A DNA stretch of 5,017 bases. Source: Chromobacteriaceae bacterium. Its GTDB lineage: Bacteria; Pseudomonadota; Gammaproteobacteria; Burkholderiales; Aquaspirillaceae. The notes beneath the pieces were generated by a model that worked only from the letters and a program-made list of their open reading frames with translations, searched no databases and had not been told where the DNA came from. Shown here in pieces: positions 4,311 to 5,017 of this stretch (its first letter is position 1; every line of letters begins with the position of its first letter). The position numbers were made by a program, and so were the translations under genes. Where the stretch lies: NCBI GenBank assembly GCA_030151505.1, contig JASLDQ010000133.1:1-5017 (forward strand), read 5' to 3'.

Positions 4311-5017
4311 ATGAACCCGAACCCGCTTATCGATTACCCCGACCTGCCGCGCTTCGCCGAGATCAAGCCCGACTGCATTTCTCCCGCCATCGACGCCACG
4401 CTGGCCGATGCCCGCGCCGTGGTGGAACAGTTGACCGCAGACGCGGCTGCGCCGACTTGGGACGGTTTCGTCGAGCCGCTCAACGACGCGACCCAGCGCA
4501 TCGGTCGCGCCTGGGGGCCGGTGTCGCACCTCAATTCCGTGCTCAGTTCGCCCGAACTACGCGACGCCTACAACGGCAATCTGCCGAAAATATCGGCCTT
4601 CTTCACCGAACTGGGGCAGAACCTCGCGCTGTTCGGCAAGTTCAAGGCACTGCTGGCCGCGCCGGAATACGCCGGCTACAACGCCGCCAAGAAGAAGCTG
4701 CTCGACAACGAGCTGCGCGACTTCCGCCTGTCCGGCGCCGAGTTGCCGGACGACAAGAAGCCGCGCTTCACCGAGATCCAGCTGCGCCTGTCCGATCTCG
4801 ACGCCAAGTTCGAGCAGAACCTGCTCGATGCGACCGACGACTTCGCGCTGTATGTCGAGGACCGCGCCGAGCTGACCGGCCTGCCCGACGACGTGCTGGC
4901 GATGATGGCGCAGGCGGCCGAGGCCGACGGCAAGACCGGCTACAAAATCACCCTGCAGTTCCCGAGCTACTACCCGGTGCTGCAGTACGCCGACAACCGT
5001 CCGCTGCGCGAGCGCCT
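4311..5017 (+). CDS. prlC: Oligopeptidase A (M3 family zinc metallopeptidase), N-terminal part
   Basis: An ORF opens at ATG 4311, preceded by AGGA (4301-4304) with 6 nt spacing, and runs without a stop to the window edge: 235 codons plus two bases. The protein starts MNPNPLIDYPDLPRFAEIKP and contains PVSHLNSVLSSPELRDAYN, KKLLDNELRDFRLSGAELP and FPSYYPVLQYADNRPLRERL, the pattern of the helical N-terminal domain of oligopeptidase A/PrlC. This cytosolic enzyme degrades short peptides, including cleaved signal peptides. Family members are about 680 residues, so roughly a third is present. The HEXXH zinc-binding catalytic motif should lie beyond the window and cannot be checked. Codon use is GC-rich like its neighbours, with no frameshift. 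Closely related M3 peptidases such as Dcp are less likely from the N-terminal motifs. opdA is a synonym. Confidence 0.93.
   Translation, partial: MNPNPLIDYPDLPRFAEIKPDCISPAIDATLADARAVVEQLTADAAAPTWDGFVEPLNDATQRIGRAWGPVSHLNSVLSSPELRDAYNGNLPKISAFFTELGQNLALFGKFKALLAAPEYAGYNAAKKKLLDNELRDFRLSGAELPDDKKPRFTEIQLRLSDLDAKFEQNLLDATDDFALYVEDRAELTGLPDDVLAMMAQAAEADGKTGYKITLQFPSYYPVLQYADNRPLRER

Noticed and set aside
4215..4529. N-terminal extension of the carbonic anhydrase frame to 285 residues
   Set aside because: The extra residues overlap the prlC start on the other strand and match no family. Gamma carbonic anhydrases begin near MQKRNIRTF.
1..5017. Search for CRISPR arrays, tRNA genes, insertion sequences, attachment sites or a novel defence system
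   Set aside because: No regularly spaced repeats, cloverleaf, transposase or integrase coding sequence or composition break was found by eye. All long coding regions match known housekeeping families.

Overview
The window is high-GC and densely coding. It reads as an ordinary chromosomal stretch from a betaproteobacterium, possibly Neisseriales (Chromobacterium-like). That placement rests on remembered protein similarity and base composition only; there is no rRNA or other decisive marker. I see no phage, IS, CRISPR, tRNA or toxin-antitoxin signal.

Layout. Positions 1-58 hold a long hairpin terminator. Positions 80-289 (minus) encode a CspA-family cold-shock protein with a long 5' leader and its own candidate promoter near 443-470. 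Positions 588-3105 (minus) carry ubiU, ubiV and ubiT, transcribed in that order: the gene set for oxygen-independent ubiquinone biosynthesis. UbiU and UbiV each keep the four cysteines expected for a [4Fe-4S] cluster, and UbiT keeps its SCP2 lipid-binding signature. Positions 3285-4214 (minus) hold a two-gene unit: a gamma-class carbonic anhydrase (YrdA-like) followed 3 nt later by a SirB2-family membrane protein. From 4311 (plus), divergently transcribed and cut by the window edge, comes the N-terminal third of oligopeptidase A (prlC/opdA, M3 metallopeptidase).

How it works together. UbiU and UbiV hydroxylate ubiquinone precursors without O2, and UbiT is the accessory lipid-binding protein, so the operon lets the cell make ubiquinone under anoxia, for example during nitrate respiration. 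Upstream of ubiU I find an FNR-type palindrome (3164-3177) centred about 41.5 bp from a predicted start site, with an extended -10 at the matching position. This is the layout of a class II FNR-activated promoter and fits oxygen-responsive control of the pathway.

Non-coding stretches are structured. The ubiU-ubiV spacer (1908-2097) holds two adjacent GC-rich hairpins, one followed by a U-rich run, plus a 9-bp tandem repeat. The sirB2-ubiU spacer (3106-3284) holds two strong inverted repeats and the FNR promoter. The ubiT-csp gap (290-587) holds the ubiT terminator candidate and the csp promoter and leader. The pathway itself is known, so I do not claim an undescribed system here. The regulatory architecture is the part most worth checking.
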